A stretch of DNA of 64,000 nt from Mugil cephalus (lineage: Eukaryota; Chordata; Actinopteri; Mugiliformes; Mugilidae): assembly GCF_022458985.1 (NCBI RefSeq), contig NC_061771.1, forward strand, positions 33,076,690 to 33,140,689, in the 5' to 3' direction. The notes under the pieces were generated by a model. That model did no database searches, was not told the DNA's origin, and was given only the letters and a program-made list of their open reading frames with translations. This document shows, piece after piece, positions 1 to 10,941 of the stretch; the first letter of the stretch is position 1, and each line of letters starts with the position of its first letter. Made by a program: the position numbers and the translations under genes.

Positions 1-500
1 GGTCTTTGGCTAGAAAACAGCTAAAACGTTTAGCTCAAAATGGTTAGTTTAAAACCCAATTAGCTAAATAAAGAGTGAAAAACTCTGGACCAGGTCCAGT
101 CCGGACCCCTTAGACCTCATGACCTCCCTCCATATCTCCAGAGTCTTTGTGCTGCTCCCTGGCAGATTGGAGCCTTTTTTCCCGGTTGTCCTTCCTGATT
201 AGTGGTTTTCTGTTCAGTCCCTTGAGTTCCCTTCACATTGTCCATGGTGTGAAATGCTCTTCCTTCCACTATTAAACACAGCCCTGAGTTCTACTGCTGC
301 TTTTCTTCCAAACGTTTCTCCATCAATCAGGATTTATTTCTTCCTGGTAGAACATGGTTCTCCACCATCCTTCCAGTCTGGAATAAAGGTCTTAAGCCAG
401 TTTTAGTCGTTTCTAGATGTTTCCTCTGCTTGATGCAGCCAATGATTTGACCCTTCTCCACCAGACTAACATCTCCTCCACCAACAAATCTTCCCTCCTC
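1..500. other. No gene recognised
   Basis: No ORF with recognisable motifs. The stretch is AT/CT-rich unique-looking sequence. A single copy of the 20-bp unit that is tandemly repeated downstream sits at about 460-479. Confidence 0.5.
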
Positions 501-620
501 CCACCAGACTAACATCTTCTCCTCCAGACTAACATCTTCTCCACCAGACTAACATCTTCTCCTCCAGACTAACATCTTCTTCACCAGACTAACATCTCCT
601 CCACCAGACTAACATCTCCT
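501..620. repeat. 20-bp minisatellite, six units
   Basis: Six head-to-tail 20-bp units around the core CAGACTAACATCT fill exactly 120 bp. The first five bases alternate between CCACC and CCTCC in successive early units, giving a 40-bp higher-order period. The last two units share a CTCCT ending. The array ends in CCACCACCACAGG. Confidence 0.85.
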
Positions 621-1884
621 CCACCACCACAGGATGTGTCTTTATACATGGTTGTTGAGGAAATGAGAAGCTCCTCATTGCATCAGTTGGTCTTAAATAA
701 CTTGATGAACTAATGATCCACCAGGAGGCTCTGGACTATTTAACCTCAGTTAACATGTATATTCCAGTGGAACCTTGAATAGGTTTTCCTGCTTAAAACG
801 CTGTGAAACAAACAAACAAACAAATAAAACACAATCCAGCGTTTTAGAGAAAAGTTAAAGTCAGTGTGAGTTCTTTATGTCCACATTAAACCAGTCGTGG
901 GTTTTCGGGACGTCTGATCAAACGGGGGTTTTATGTCCGGGCCCCTGACTGGAAAACATTTCTGCGTTAATGAAACCGCTTACTGCAAAACTAAACTTTA
1001 AATACGTCTTAAAGCAGCAGAAAGAGACGTGAAGTACCAGGATTACGTTCCCGTTTGAAGTCGCGGCTCACACACATGACGGAGGCCACCGCCGTGGTTT
1101 TATAACTGGAGACATTCAGAATGTGGAGGGGGCAGGTTAGCGGGCGGCTTAACGGGCTACTTACCTGGACTGCTCACACAATAAATCGTGGTCTCCAGAA
1201 GGTTTTTCATGGTCAGACACTAAACGTAGCATCACTTCATGCTCATGTCAGAAAATCACATAAGGACCTTTTTCCTGCTGTGAAACCTTCAGAGTGTGTC
1301 TTCCTGTTCCAGACACAGGTTCATTATTCACTGAAGGAAGTAGCTATAAACCAGAGGAACATTTTAGTTTTAGTTTTAGTTTCTACTTTTCAGGATGACC
1401 CTGAAAACCATAAACTACTCAGTCTTGTGTGGTACATAAGAACAAAATACTTTGTCATAAGAATAAAAACACTTAAAAAAGAGAATAGTGCAATAATTAA
1501 CATTCAAAACTGTCAGTTACAATTAAGACAATATATATATATATATAAAAAAATCAATAAATATTCACTTAAAATGATCATAAATACTAAAAGTACATAT
1601 AAAAGGTCAGGACTGGTGTGACAAAGGAAAACGAATGGAACAGGTTGAGTATTATGGGCTGGGGTCCAAAGTAAACAACAAGGACAACAGAAACAACAAC
1701 GACATAGATCATCACGGTGTGTCAACAATACTGTCAACAACAAAATGATGATAATACCTATGGCAACAATGACAAAGAAGAGGACGACAACCTCAACAAT
1801 GACAATGACAACAATGACACCCACAACATCTGCAATTTCAACGGCAGCAACAACAATGTCAGTGGAGACAATGATAAACTAGTG
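621..1884. other. No gene recognised
   Basis: Non-coding appearance. It contains an (AAAC)n-like run near 808-825, an (AT)n stretch near 1530-1545, and a CAACAA/GACAA-rich imperfect trinucleotide tract at about 1675-1880. That tract gives artefactual open frames on both strands. No splice-flanked exon was recognised. Confidence 0.45.
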
Positions 1885-2208
1885 TTGTGGGGTCTGTCAG
1901 GCTTCAGAGACGCTACATCTCTGGTCTTTTAATAAAATGCTATGCTAATGCTAATGCTATGTGTGGTCAGATGTTGAGTCTAATTCCAGGTGTTTCCTCC
2001 TTGTTGCATCTTTAGAGGTGAAGTCCAGACAAACTTTAGACAAACGTTTGGTCTCAGACACGTTGATGGTTCACTTCCATCCATGCAGCAGTAGAGCTAA
2101 GGATGCTAAGCTAATTAAACACTCACTGGAACCAAATGAAGCACTCAGATCAGTCTGGTTACTACCATTAGCATTAGCCCTGTTAGCATCATGGTACCAG
2201 TATCCGTA
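1885..2208. repeat. Dispersed ~330-bp repeat, copy A
   Basis: Begins near GTGGGGTCTGTCAGGC and runs to CAGTATCC. It matches 17786-18136 along its whole length with scattered substitutions and small indels. This copy has an extra GCTAATGCTAAT stretch; the other has an extra AAAACTGACGTGATGTCACAG segment. Direct orientation, about 16 kb apart. No coding capacity and no family recognised. Confidence 0.75.
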
Positions 2209-3425
2209 TCAGTGTCCATCTCTACGTCAAGCGTAAAAATGTTTTAGAAATGTAGGTTTTTCTATTACTGGATTTTTATTTACTTTATTTAAAGCAAAAA
2301 CAACATAAATAAATATTTCAATAATATATATTTGTCTTATGCTATGAAACGCTTTAAACTGAGAATCTTCAATCTGGACAAAGACAATTAAAACAACATA
2401 AAACACAACAACAGCAACAATGACAACGACTGACGATGACGACACCAACAACAAACAAAGACGACAACAGCAGTAACGACCTTATTACTGCTTGAATTAT
2501 TGCTGCTGCTTTATTAAACGTGGTTTGAGTTGAGAATCTTCAAAGTGTCTCTCTTGGCTTCCGTCATTGTTTCGTTCATGAGGTCGACACCTGGAGCTTC
2601 TCTCAGAGTCTTCAGGAAGTTTCCCACATATGTCGAGCACTTGTTGGACACGTTTCCTTCACTCTGAGCTGCAGCTCATCTCGTCTGGATTTAGGGTCAG
2701 TCTGTGATTGTGTCGTTTCAGCTTCGTGTTTCTATCTTTGAGGTTTGGTTTTCAGCTACATTCGGTCTTCAGACAGGTTCGAATCCTCAGGAGCAACTCA
2801 ACGTTGAAACATTCACGACAACAAATAAAGTGTCACATTTGGATTCGTCAATACAAAGTAGATAAATGTCTCCTTGGACATGTCAGTGATTAGTAGCAAC
2901 AGTGATTTTGATGGATTTTTTAATTTTTTTGTGTTGTCATTATGACAAGTGCAGCTTGCAACAGCAGTTTCAATGGATGTCAATGGGTTTCAATGGGAGT
3001 GATATTTTGAATTGGAATAAAAAAAGTAAAAAATAAATTTTAAAAATACATCAAAATCAGTCTGATCATTGACATGTCCAAGGCTCTAATAATCCCCCCA
3101 AGAAAAATCCACTTTGAATGTAGATTATTGAAAATATTCATTTTTTTTAAAGATGCCATCACAAACACTGACATATAAAGGGTTAAACGTCAGAAAATAA
3201 TAATAATAAAAAACTTTGTGTGATTAGAACTGAAGTGGATTAAAGCATTTATATAAAACAAAAGTAGAAAAAAAAACATTAGCATGGTATTTTTAGGGCG
3301 TTTTTGAAGACGACACCTTTGTCCTTTAATGGTAACGACTTTAAAATCAGGTTTGAGGGTTAAATAAAATAATTATTCAGTTCACGATGTGTGTTCATTT
3401 AAATCCAGTGATTTAATGTGAGAAA
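2209..3425. other. No gene recognised
   Basis: A CAACAA/GACGAC-rich imperfect tract lies at 2390-2470, followed by AT-rich sequence. No motif-bearing ORF seen. Confidence 0.45.
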
Positions 3426-3570
3426 TCAGAGAATCAGAATCAGCTTTAATGGCCAAGTATGAGTGCACATACAAAGAATATGACTCGGGTCACTTTGGAA
3501 CAGAAAACCACTTAAATAAGCATAAAAATAAAATAATGGCAGAGGGAACACGACCCTTCTGGGCGCCATC
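3426..3570 (-). repeat. LINE 3'-tail-like fragment
   Basis: The string AATCAGAATCAGCTTTAATGG followed by CCAAGTATGAGTGCACATAC resembles the reverse complement of fish non-LTR retrotransposon 3' ends (compare the AATCAGAATTACTTTATTGA-type end at 29811 here). No RT-coding part is attached. Confidence 0.45.
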
Positions 3571-5820
3571 CTGGAGGCACATTATTAAAACTAATTCATG
3601 TTTACTTTAGAACATTTTGCAGCACTTTTGGACTCAATCACGGTGACTGATGACGATTTCCTGGTTCAGACCTTTCCATGAAGACCATGTCCCACAACTG
3701 CACGACGACAGACACTTCTGATTTTATAAAATAAGCGTCTCCTTTTATTATTTACTCATTTATTCGCGTTGTGTCCCACCTACAACAACCAGAGAGACGT
3801 TGGTCAGTTAAACATCTGCCAGAGTCCACCGATGGTTTGAAGCTCCACGCAGCACAAAGAGAAAGGGGATGCATCAATTACATCCTGACCAAATCCAGTT
3901 AACCTTTTGTTTCTGGGGCCAGAGACACTGTGCCAGGGCCAGGGGCCAACCACGACGCAACAAACACACACATGGGCACTAACAACACTGGTCCACACAC
4001 ACAGGCCTGTGGTGCAGATTAAGTGAATTAACGATGGTCCAGGACCTGGTCTGGACATCGTCACCGAGGCATCTGGTCAGCGCTGCCTTTCTCTGCCGAT
4101 GTCTCTCCACGTCTCCCTCTTATTTGCCTCTTGTTTACCCAGAGCTGCATTCTCCAGATAACAGCCTCATGCTAATCAATGCTACTGGTTTTAAAGGAGC
4201 TGGAGAGGTTGAACCATTCAACGTGTTGCGTGTTTCTGTTCCAATCTTCTTTTCTTAACCACGAGGATCCCATGACTCTATAATTACACTATTAATTTTC
4301 TGAAATCCGTATTAGTCCGATATGTTAACAAAATAAAACACCATCTATTTGATGATGAGCTGCTTTTGTGTTTTACGATAAACTGTTGCAGAAATTTAAT
4401 CTGGTGGGAAAAGACCATTTTTTTTATCATCTCAAAGCCTCACAAAATTACTGGTAACATGGTGATAGAATATATGAAAGTCCCACTCACAGTTTTACTC
4501 CTCTCAGGAACGAGTTCAAAGACGATAAAGACAATAGGACATGAGGGACCTTGGTGGAGAGACTGAAGACAATAAATGGGCACAACTGTGGTTGGTTGTG
4601 GTAAATATGTGAGAGAGGAAAGGGGCAAACTTACACACTATAACATATCACATAGATACTATTACACACCATAGAGATTGTATAGGATGGAAGTTTTGGG
4701 TGATGAACTGGAACCTTCCTTCACTGTTTGTGGGAATGTGTTTTAATATAAGTTAACTTTTCTAAACGTCTTGACGAGTCATTTTGACACAAGTTTTGGG
4801 ATTACGGTACATACAGGAGGATAATGACCCACACTAGGATCATTTTCTTGTATCTCCTGCCTTATCTTGTACATGTTCATAAGACAAACATTTGTTGAGT
4901 GTGTTGCTAGGGTGATGTAATTGTGTATTATCTGTTCCTGTATAGAGAAACTTGCTAATCTTGCCACGTAATAAGCCTCTGAAAAACACAATAAAACCTT
5001 AAATTCAATACTGTTCCACAATATTACAGATTAACCGGTAAAAGGCATCATTGTATAAAAACTTTATGTTAATGATGGTTCTTTAAAACATAACTGGTTT
5101 ATATGGATTTATATTGACATGAAGGAAACTAATGAGATGTCAACCCATCAGCCAGATCATTATGACCACTGACAGGGGTAAATAACATTTAAACCATCTT
5201 GTGACAATTCAGTGTCCTGCATTTATTCATGTGGATGTAACTTAGACATGTAGCTAGACCAGACCAGGTAGACCCCCACCCCCCCACCCCATAGCATAAC
5301 ATAACATAAACCACTTTAAGTCGTGGCGTTCCTCAGGGATCTCTTCTCGGCCCCTTACACATGTGACCATTGGGATCTACCGAGCTATTACCCCACTCAC
5401 AGCCAAGATCAGATCAGTTCACCAGGACTAGACCGGACCAGGACCCCTATACCCCCCCACCCCCCTCCCTTAGGTCCATTCTCTGATGAGTCACCTACAC
5501 GATGTTAGGATATTGTGTAGATTTAGTCAAAATGTGGAAACTTAACTAACTTAACTAAAATCATTGTGCGGTTCTTCTACACATAAAAAGTTCTTACTAC
5601 AAACACGTACCGGTAGAGAGCCATTAGTGCACTGCAGCGCTGCAAGGCCCTGACGTTTTTTAATAAGATATTTTTCCATTGATGCCGAGACCAATGTTTG
5701 ATGGTTATATAAATATAGAGTTTGACTTATGAATATGATCGAGCTAAATATGGACAGGTTATAATCTGAGGCTACCAGCCAACCGTAATATTTACATTAA
5801 CAATAAGGCTTAATATGAAG

Positions 5821-5822
<2 letters not shown>
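3571..5822. other. No gene recognised
   Basis: Two C-rich patches (5268-5290 and 5452-5468) and short unsupported ORFs only. No conserved motif or exon-like splice pattern recognised. Confidence 0.45.

Positions 5823-5893
<71 letters not shown>
5823..5893. repeat. (GT)n microsatellite, ~71 bp
   Basis: Uninterrupted GT dinucleotide run of about 35 units. Confidence 0.97.
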
Positions 5894-5894
<1 letters not shown>

Positions 5895-6013
5895 ATAGGG
5901 GGGATTTAGGGTCAGTATACTGTATTTATATGTAGAGCAGTTCTTTGCCAAGTGTTGGTGCCGAAGTAAGAAGCTAGTGAGCAAGTTTAGATTTATTTCA
6001 CTCTCTCAAGTGC

Positions 6014-6052
6014 GCACACACACCCACACACACACAACCACACACACACAAC

Positions 6053-6083
<31 letters not shown>

Positions 6084-6108
6084 ACACACACACAGACACA
6101 CACACACT
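6014..6108. repeat. (CA)n imperfect microsatellite
   Basis: CA repeats interrupted by CC and AGAC variants. With the GT run 120 bp upstream, this forms a complementary GT...CA pair that could fold back. Confidence 0.95.
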
Positions 6109-6499
6109 CCGTGCCCAGTGGCAGGTTTAAGTATGAATTTGTCTCGGTGCCAGTCACTTTCCTTCCATTAGAAACACAGAGCAGCTGGCATTTCGAAAGT
6201 TTACGTAATCTCTCACACCATCGGGGTTTTTTTTGGAACACCCGCCACGGTCAACAGTCGCAGCGTCCAGGTATCGTAGCCAATCACTGTAAATCTGAGA
6301 CCTAGATAACTCCAGATAAATCCTGGAACACAGGACAGAAAATGAAACGCAGCCGCGAAACTGTCTTTACTTTAGTCTTAGTTCGATATTCTTGTTTTAG
6401 GTGCATGTTTAGATAAATTACCTCGGTCCTGCAGAACGCTTTTTAAAAAAAATACATTAATGATTGAGGACCTTCACAGATCCATCCCTCCATCAGTCC

Positions 6500-7022
6500 G
6501 TCCATCCGTCAATCAATCAATTTTATTTTATTTGTTTGTATAGTTTTTCACAATAATCAAAATGTACCCAAAGTGCTTTAAATCAAATCTATAAAACAAT
6601 ACATAAAATTAATGCATAAAAACACAACTGGAAAGTGCTACAGTGCTGCGGGGAATTAAAAGGCTTCTAGAAGGACATAAAACAGAAAAGATAAGAATAA
6701 TAAAATGCAACTAAACACAAGGCGGTCCTAGTCAGAACTGAATGCGGGTCTAAAACAGCAAGTCTTCAGCTTCAGTTTAAAAAGCCTGAGACCAGAAGGG
6801 GGGTGAACCAACGGCCCACTGGTTGTTTCTGGACCCGGGGAATCTACCAGAAACTAACCTGAACAACGTAGAGCTCTGCCATGATCACAGAGTTAAAATC
6901 TCTGACAAGCAGGAGGCCGTTAATGGCATTAAAAACTAACAACAGAAGTTTAAAACCTATTCTAAAATGAACTGGAAGCCAGCGGAGCGACGTCAGCACA
7001 GAGGTAACGTGCTCCAGGTGTA
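6500..7022 (-). repeat. LINE/L2-type 3' region remnant (minus strand)
   Basis: Read on the minus strand, 6970-7022 gives a LTSLRWLPVHFRIGFKLLLL-like stretch. That corresponds to the conserved LHWLPV..RI.FK segment at the end of the L2/Rex-type LINE ORF2. The part toward 6500 holds an AAAGTGCTTTAAA-type motif common in fish LINE 3' UTRs. Many stops; decayed. Confidence 0.6.
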
Positions 7023-7024
7023 TC

Positions 7025-7745
7025 AGTCTGAATATCGATAGTATCGATACCAAGGCAAGTATCGGTATCGGATCGATACTAGCATGCTGACATCGATCTT
7101 TTGTTCCAGTTTCTTTTCTATACGTCCAGTAAGTTTATCCTCACAGAGTTCATGCATTTCCCTTTCTGAGCAATTTTTATATTTATTGTAACATTGTTGC
7201 TTTTGTTTACTTATTTTGATCAGCTGACTTATCTTCCATTGCTGTTGTGTCGTTTACACTGTATTTTGTTATATTGTTCCCTTTTCTCCTTCTTTTAATG
7301 TTTGGACGTAGAACAAGGGGAATTAATACATTTTTGTTAAATACTTTTATATTGTAATTAGTTCATGGAAACAGGTTAATTACACTAAAATATTTGTTCT
7401 GTGATTTCTCATAATTATAATCAATGAATTAAATTCAAAGTTTCGAAGTTATTCAATAATCAGTATCAGTATCGCCATACCAGCCCAGTGTTGGTATCGG
7501 ATCGATACCAAAATTCCCAGTATCGCCTTCCCCTTTGCATTTTACCAACAGGCGCCCTCTTGTGGCCGTTGTGTAGCGTTATGACTGTGCAGATTGTTAT
7601 CATCTCTGTAAAACCAGCTGCAGGATGGAGGCTGTGCTGGATGCTGTTATAGTTAATACAAACTGTTATCGGTATCGATATCTGCGATAACTAGACCTGT
7701 ATTTACTTGGTATCGGATCGGTTCCCAGTATCGCCCTCTCCTAAC
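7025..7745. repeat. TATCGGTATCGATAC-rich dispersed repeat
   Basis: Clusters of GTATCGGATCGATACC-type palindromic strings occur at 7027-7082, 7458-7530 and 7668-7735, separated by AT-rich sequence. The pattern suggests a decayed short transposon with clustered self-complementary motifs; family not identified. Confidence 0.5.
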
Positions 7746-8170
7746 ATGGTCGTACTGTGGAGACGTGTATCTGAGGCCGACATAGAGGATTTCACAGTCT
7801 GGACTCATGAAGACCTGGATCAGGTCTCCCGACCACTGAGCTTCGCTTTGAGCTAAAAATACAAAACGCAGTCGCCGTCTGCTTGACTTTAATCACACAA
7901 CAGTGACACAACAGTGGACTTTAAACCTGGGTCTTTACGCTCTTCCGTGTGTTTTCTTTTTGAGTTGACTCACAGCGTTGTTGTGCGTATTTTAGTCCGT
8001 GTGCAGAAAGGATAAGAAGTGCTATCTGAACCCAACTCTTTCCACGATGAGGTCACCGCAAACGCACAAGAGCCGTTGTGTTTATGTGGAATAACTTAAC
8101 ACACAGTTGGACCCAGAGTCTGGTTCCCATGGTGTTAGTAGTAGCAGCCGAGCAGGGCAGCAGATACGAC
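7746..8170. other. No gene recognised
   Basis: No motif-bearing ORF seen. A short (TG)n tract follows at 8171-8199. Confidence 0.4.
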
Positions 8171-8293
8171 TGTGTGTGTGTCTGTGTGTGTGTGTGTGAC
8201 AGCGAGGTGCCAGTGTTATCAGCAGAGCAGTAGGAAGGTTGTACTCCACTAACAGGAATGTCTCTCATCAGTCCTGACACAGTCCAGCTGCCT

Positions 8294-8296
<3 letters not shown>

Positions 8297-8334
<38 letters not shown>
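8297..8334. repeat. Poly-C tract, 38 bp
   Basis: An uninterrupted run of 38 C residues, unusually long for a homopolymer of G/C. It follows a (TG)n stretch at 8171-8199. Confidence 0.95.
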
Positions 8335-9307
8335 ACCTCTCACACACATACACACAATTTAAAAAAAGAAGCAGCATTAAAATGTAAAGTGGTTAAAGTC
8401 TGACACGGTCGTATTCGTTAACCTCTGACCTCCACACCGACGGGAAACTCAGGAGACGATGAACCCGTTGGACATTAACATTAGTGTGTTGTTGTAAACA
8501 TGTAAACAGCCGCGTACGTTCACTGTGTCGTCACCTGGAGGGTCTGAATATTTCATGTTCACATCATCGTTTTTAATATTATTTTGATGTTTGTTAAGGA
8601 CCTGGTACAAACACATGATGTGATTAGCTTGAAGCTAAATGAGGGTGTAGATGCAGTAGTTGTACTTCTAGTTTATACTATGTATTAGTATATAGTATAT
8701 TATTGTGTCTTGTCAGTGTATAACAGTATTTAACACCTCTGTGTGTTTTTATCTACATGTTCATTGATAATTTAGTTGTGTTTTTTTGCAGTGACATACA
8801 CCACATGGGTTGTACTCTGTTTTTCAGAGTGAAACGTTTTATTATTGTTTGTGTGTTTTTAGTGTAGTTTTAGGTTCAGTGTGTTAATACAGTTTGTCAC
8901 ACATGTGAGGCTGAGATGAAATAAATGACACAAGGCAACAAGGTGAAATAAGGCCCAGAACATGGACTATAAACACCAGGAGTCAGTTTATTATGTGTCA
9001 TTTTCACATGTGTTAGTCGTGTTATTGTGCACAAATAATTCATGTGCACCAAGTTAAAGATCTAAATAAAATAAATCCAAACGTCACCAGCGTCCAGCTT
9101 CAGTTTCCTGTGTTCAGGTGTAGACGATGAACTCACATCCATCTCTGTTTCTACTCGTGGTTGGATCAGTGTTCACACCTGGACTCACTGGCTGCAGTAC
9201 AGGTCATAAGCTCCACCCCCTCCGTGCTTGTGGGCGGGGCTTGAACCAAAACACATCAAATAACTTCTAGGTTCTGTCCTTTTAGGGACTTAATATAATG
9301 TTGATGA
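8335..9307. other. No gene recognised
   Basis: AT-rich, with TAGTATA-type short repeats near 8680-8705. No exon-like pattern recognised. Confidence 0.4.
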
Positions 9308-9460
9308 CTGTGAAGGTTCTCAGTCATCCAGGTCATGGTAATCCAAAAAAGCGTTGAATAAGGTCAGCTGGACTTGTAGAATTTCTTGAAGACGTTTCGC
9401 CACTAATCCGAGTAGCTTCTTCAGTTCTGATAAACTAGTGGGAAATTGAGGTTTAAATAG
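9308..9460 (-). mobile_element. Penelope-like element terminal fragment
   Basis: From CTGTGAAGGTTCTCAGTCAT to GGTTTAAATAG this is nearly identical to 36526-36679, the outer end of the minus-strand PLE arm. Two visible differences are CACTAATCC for CACTCATCC and CTGATAAAC for CTGATGAAC. No RT coding follows. The next ~200 bp may be the rest of a divergent PLE tail. It is a solo terminal fragment with the same outer end as the full copy. Confidence 0.8.
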
Positions 9461-9895
9461 TTTGTTTTTTGACGCTATGGAAACAGGATGTGACATCATG
9501 ATGATTGACAGTTGCCGTTGACAACCGTGAGAGATAAGGTTCTATGGTTCTGACCTCAACAGTTTTTATGATGAACCACAACAACTCATTTAAAAATCTG
9601 TTCCCTTTTAGAGTCGGTGACAGGAACAGATGAGCTCTACAGCTCAGAGTCTCGATACATATATACACATATACTCATATTAACCAGGGTGAGGTTGAAA
9701 AAACGGCGAAAACAAAAGACGAACAGATAAAAAACGAATCAGTGATGATGATGTTATTCACGACATTTTAAAAAATGCTGCAACTGAAGTTTATGCAACA
9801 CGACCGAGCACGACCGACGCTGCAGCCCGGCCTCAGCAGCCTGTGCAGGGAGTGGAGGGTTATTCTTCTTTAACTTCATCCTTTACTGGTCCCTT

Positions 9896-9955
9896 TCCTC
9901 TTCTTTCTCTTCCTTCTCTTCTTTCTCTTCTTTCTCTTCCTTCTCTTCCTTCTCT
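9896..9955. repeat. Polypyrimidine (TTCTCT/TTCCT)n tract
   Basis: Pure C/T mirror-like repeat of TTCTCTTCC-type units, read on the minus strand as a Lys/Arg-rich artefact. A potential triplex-forming sequence. Confidence 0.9.
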
Positions 9956-10082
9956 GGGTGGCGTGGACCCGGCTCGGTGCTCGTACCTGTTTTAGATCCA
10001 TGAAGATGATGGCATCCATCAAACCAAACACAGGAAGCTGATTTGGCTTAACAGCGTAATCACTGGCGCCAGACGTGGCACC

Positions 10083-10085
<3 letters not shown>

Positions 10086-10122
<37 letters not shown>

Positions 10123-10131
10123 GTGTGTGTG
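10086..10131. repeat. (GT)n microsatellite
   Basis: GT run with one GC interruption. Confidence 0.95.
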
Positions 10132-10605
10132 ACCTCCAGTTGGCCAACAAACACCAGCAGTGACAAAAATCAGTCTCAGAAAAGCAGCGTTTAGCGGCTT
10201 CAGTTTGTGGGAGGGTGAAAAATGGAGAAAGTTAATCAATTAAAAATCATGGCTGAATAAATCATTTATCTACAGACACGTCGAGACTTTGAGGAGTTTC
10301 CTGAATCAGACTGAAGCAGAAGAAGTTTTCAAAACCAATTTTAACCCAATGATTTTCATAGAGTTATTATTTATAGATGAATCACATTAATGCGCGTCTC
10401 TCTGCTCCTGTAACAGTTTCACGTCTTGAATGGACGTTAATGTTGAACGACCCGTTAGAAACGTGTCCAGCAGCAGGTCTCTGTGGTCAGTGTCCCGTTA
10501 AGACGTCGCCCTCGACGACGCGCCTCGTTAGGGCAGGTCATGTGACCCGTTGTCATCCATTATCTAGTAACGGGCCCAGATAACAGGCTTGTTTAGACTG
10601 CAGCC

Positions 10606-10612
<7 letters not shown>

Positions 10613-10673
<61 letters not shown>
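10613..10673. repeat. (GT)n microsatellite
   Basis: Uninterrupted GT run of about 30 units. Confidence 0.96.
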
Positions 10674-10674
<1 letters not shown>

Positions 10675-10852
10675 ATGATAATTTGCTGTGGCTCCAGTCT
10701 GACACCTTTAAATGGTCGTCATCAGAAACCATATGTTTGTAACACAGCGTTTATCCGTAACAGGCCTCTCAGCAGCACTGATCCGTCTACAGCTAAATCC
10801 TCTTCACTTTAAAAAGCCGACGACCCAAACAGCAGGAATCACCCGCTCCCTG

Positions 10853-10941
10853 TCCTCTTCTTCTTCCTCTTCTTCTTCCTCTTCTTCTTCCTCTTCTTCT
10901 TCCTCTTCTTCTTCCTCTTCTTCTTCTTCTTCTTCCTCTTT
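10853..10941. repeat. (TCT)n/(TCC) microsatellite
   Basis: Trinucleotide TCT array in which a TCC interrupts regularly every few units, giving a TCTTCTTCC higher-order pattern that later becomes pure TTC. The long poly-Ser frame over it is a repeat artefact. Confidence 0.95.

Noticed and set aside
501-620. CRISPR-like array
   Set aside because: Units are contiguous without spacers and the sequence is eukaryotic; it is a minisatellite.
1121-1621. 166-aa plus-strand ORF
   Set aside because: Low-complexity C-terminus (IYIYKKINKYS), no domain recognised, and no splice or initiation context; probably chance.
5823-6108. Complementary GT...CA tracts as a designed hairpin or regulatory element
   Set aside because: Two common dinucleotide microsatellites near each other; no evidence of more than slippage expansion.
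9876-10166. Lys/Arg-rich minus-strand ORF
   Set aside because: Translation of a polypyrimidine tract and a GT microsatellite; not a nuclear-localisation-rich protein.
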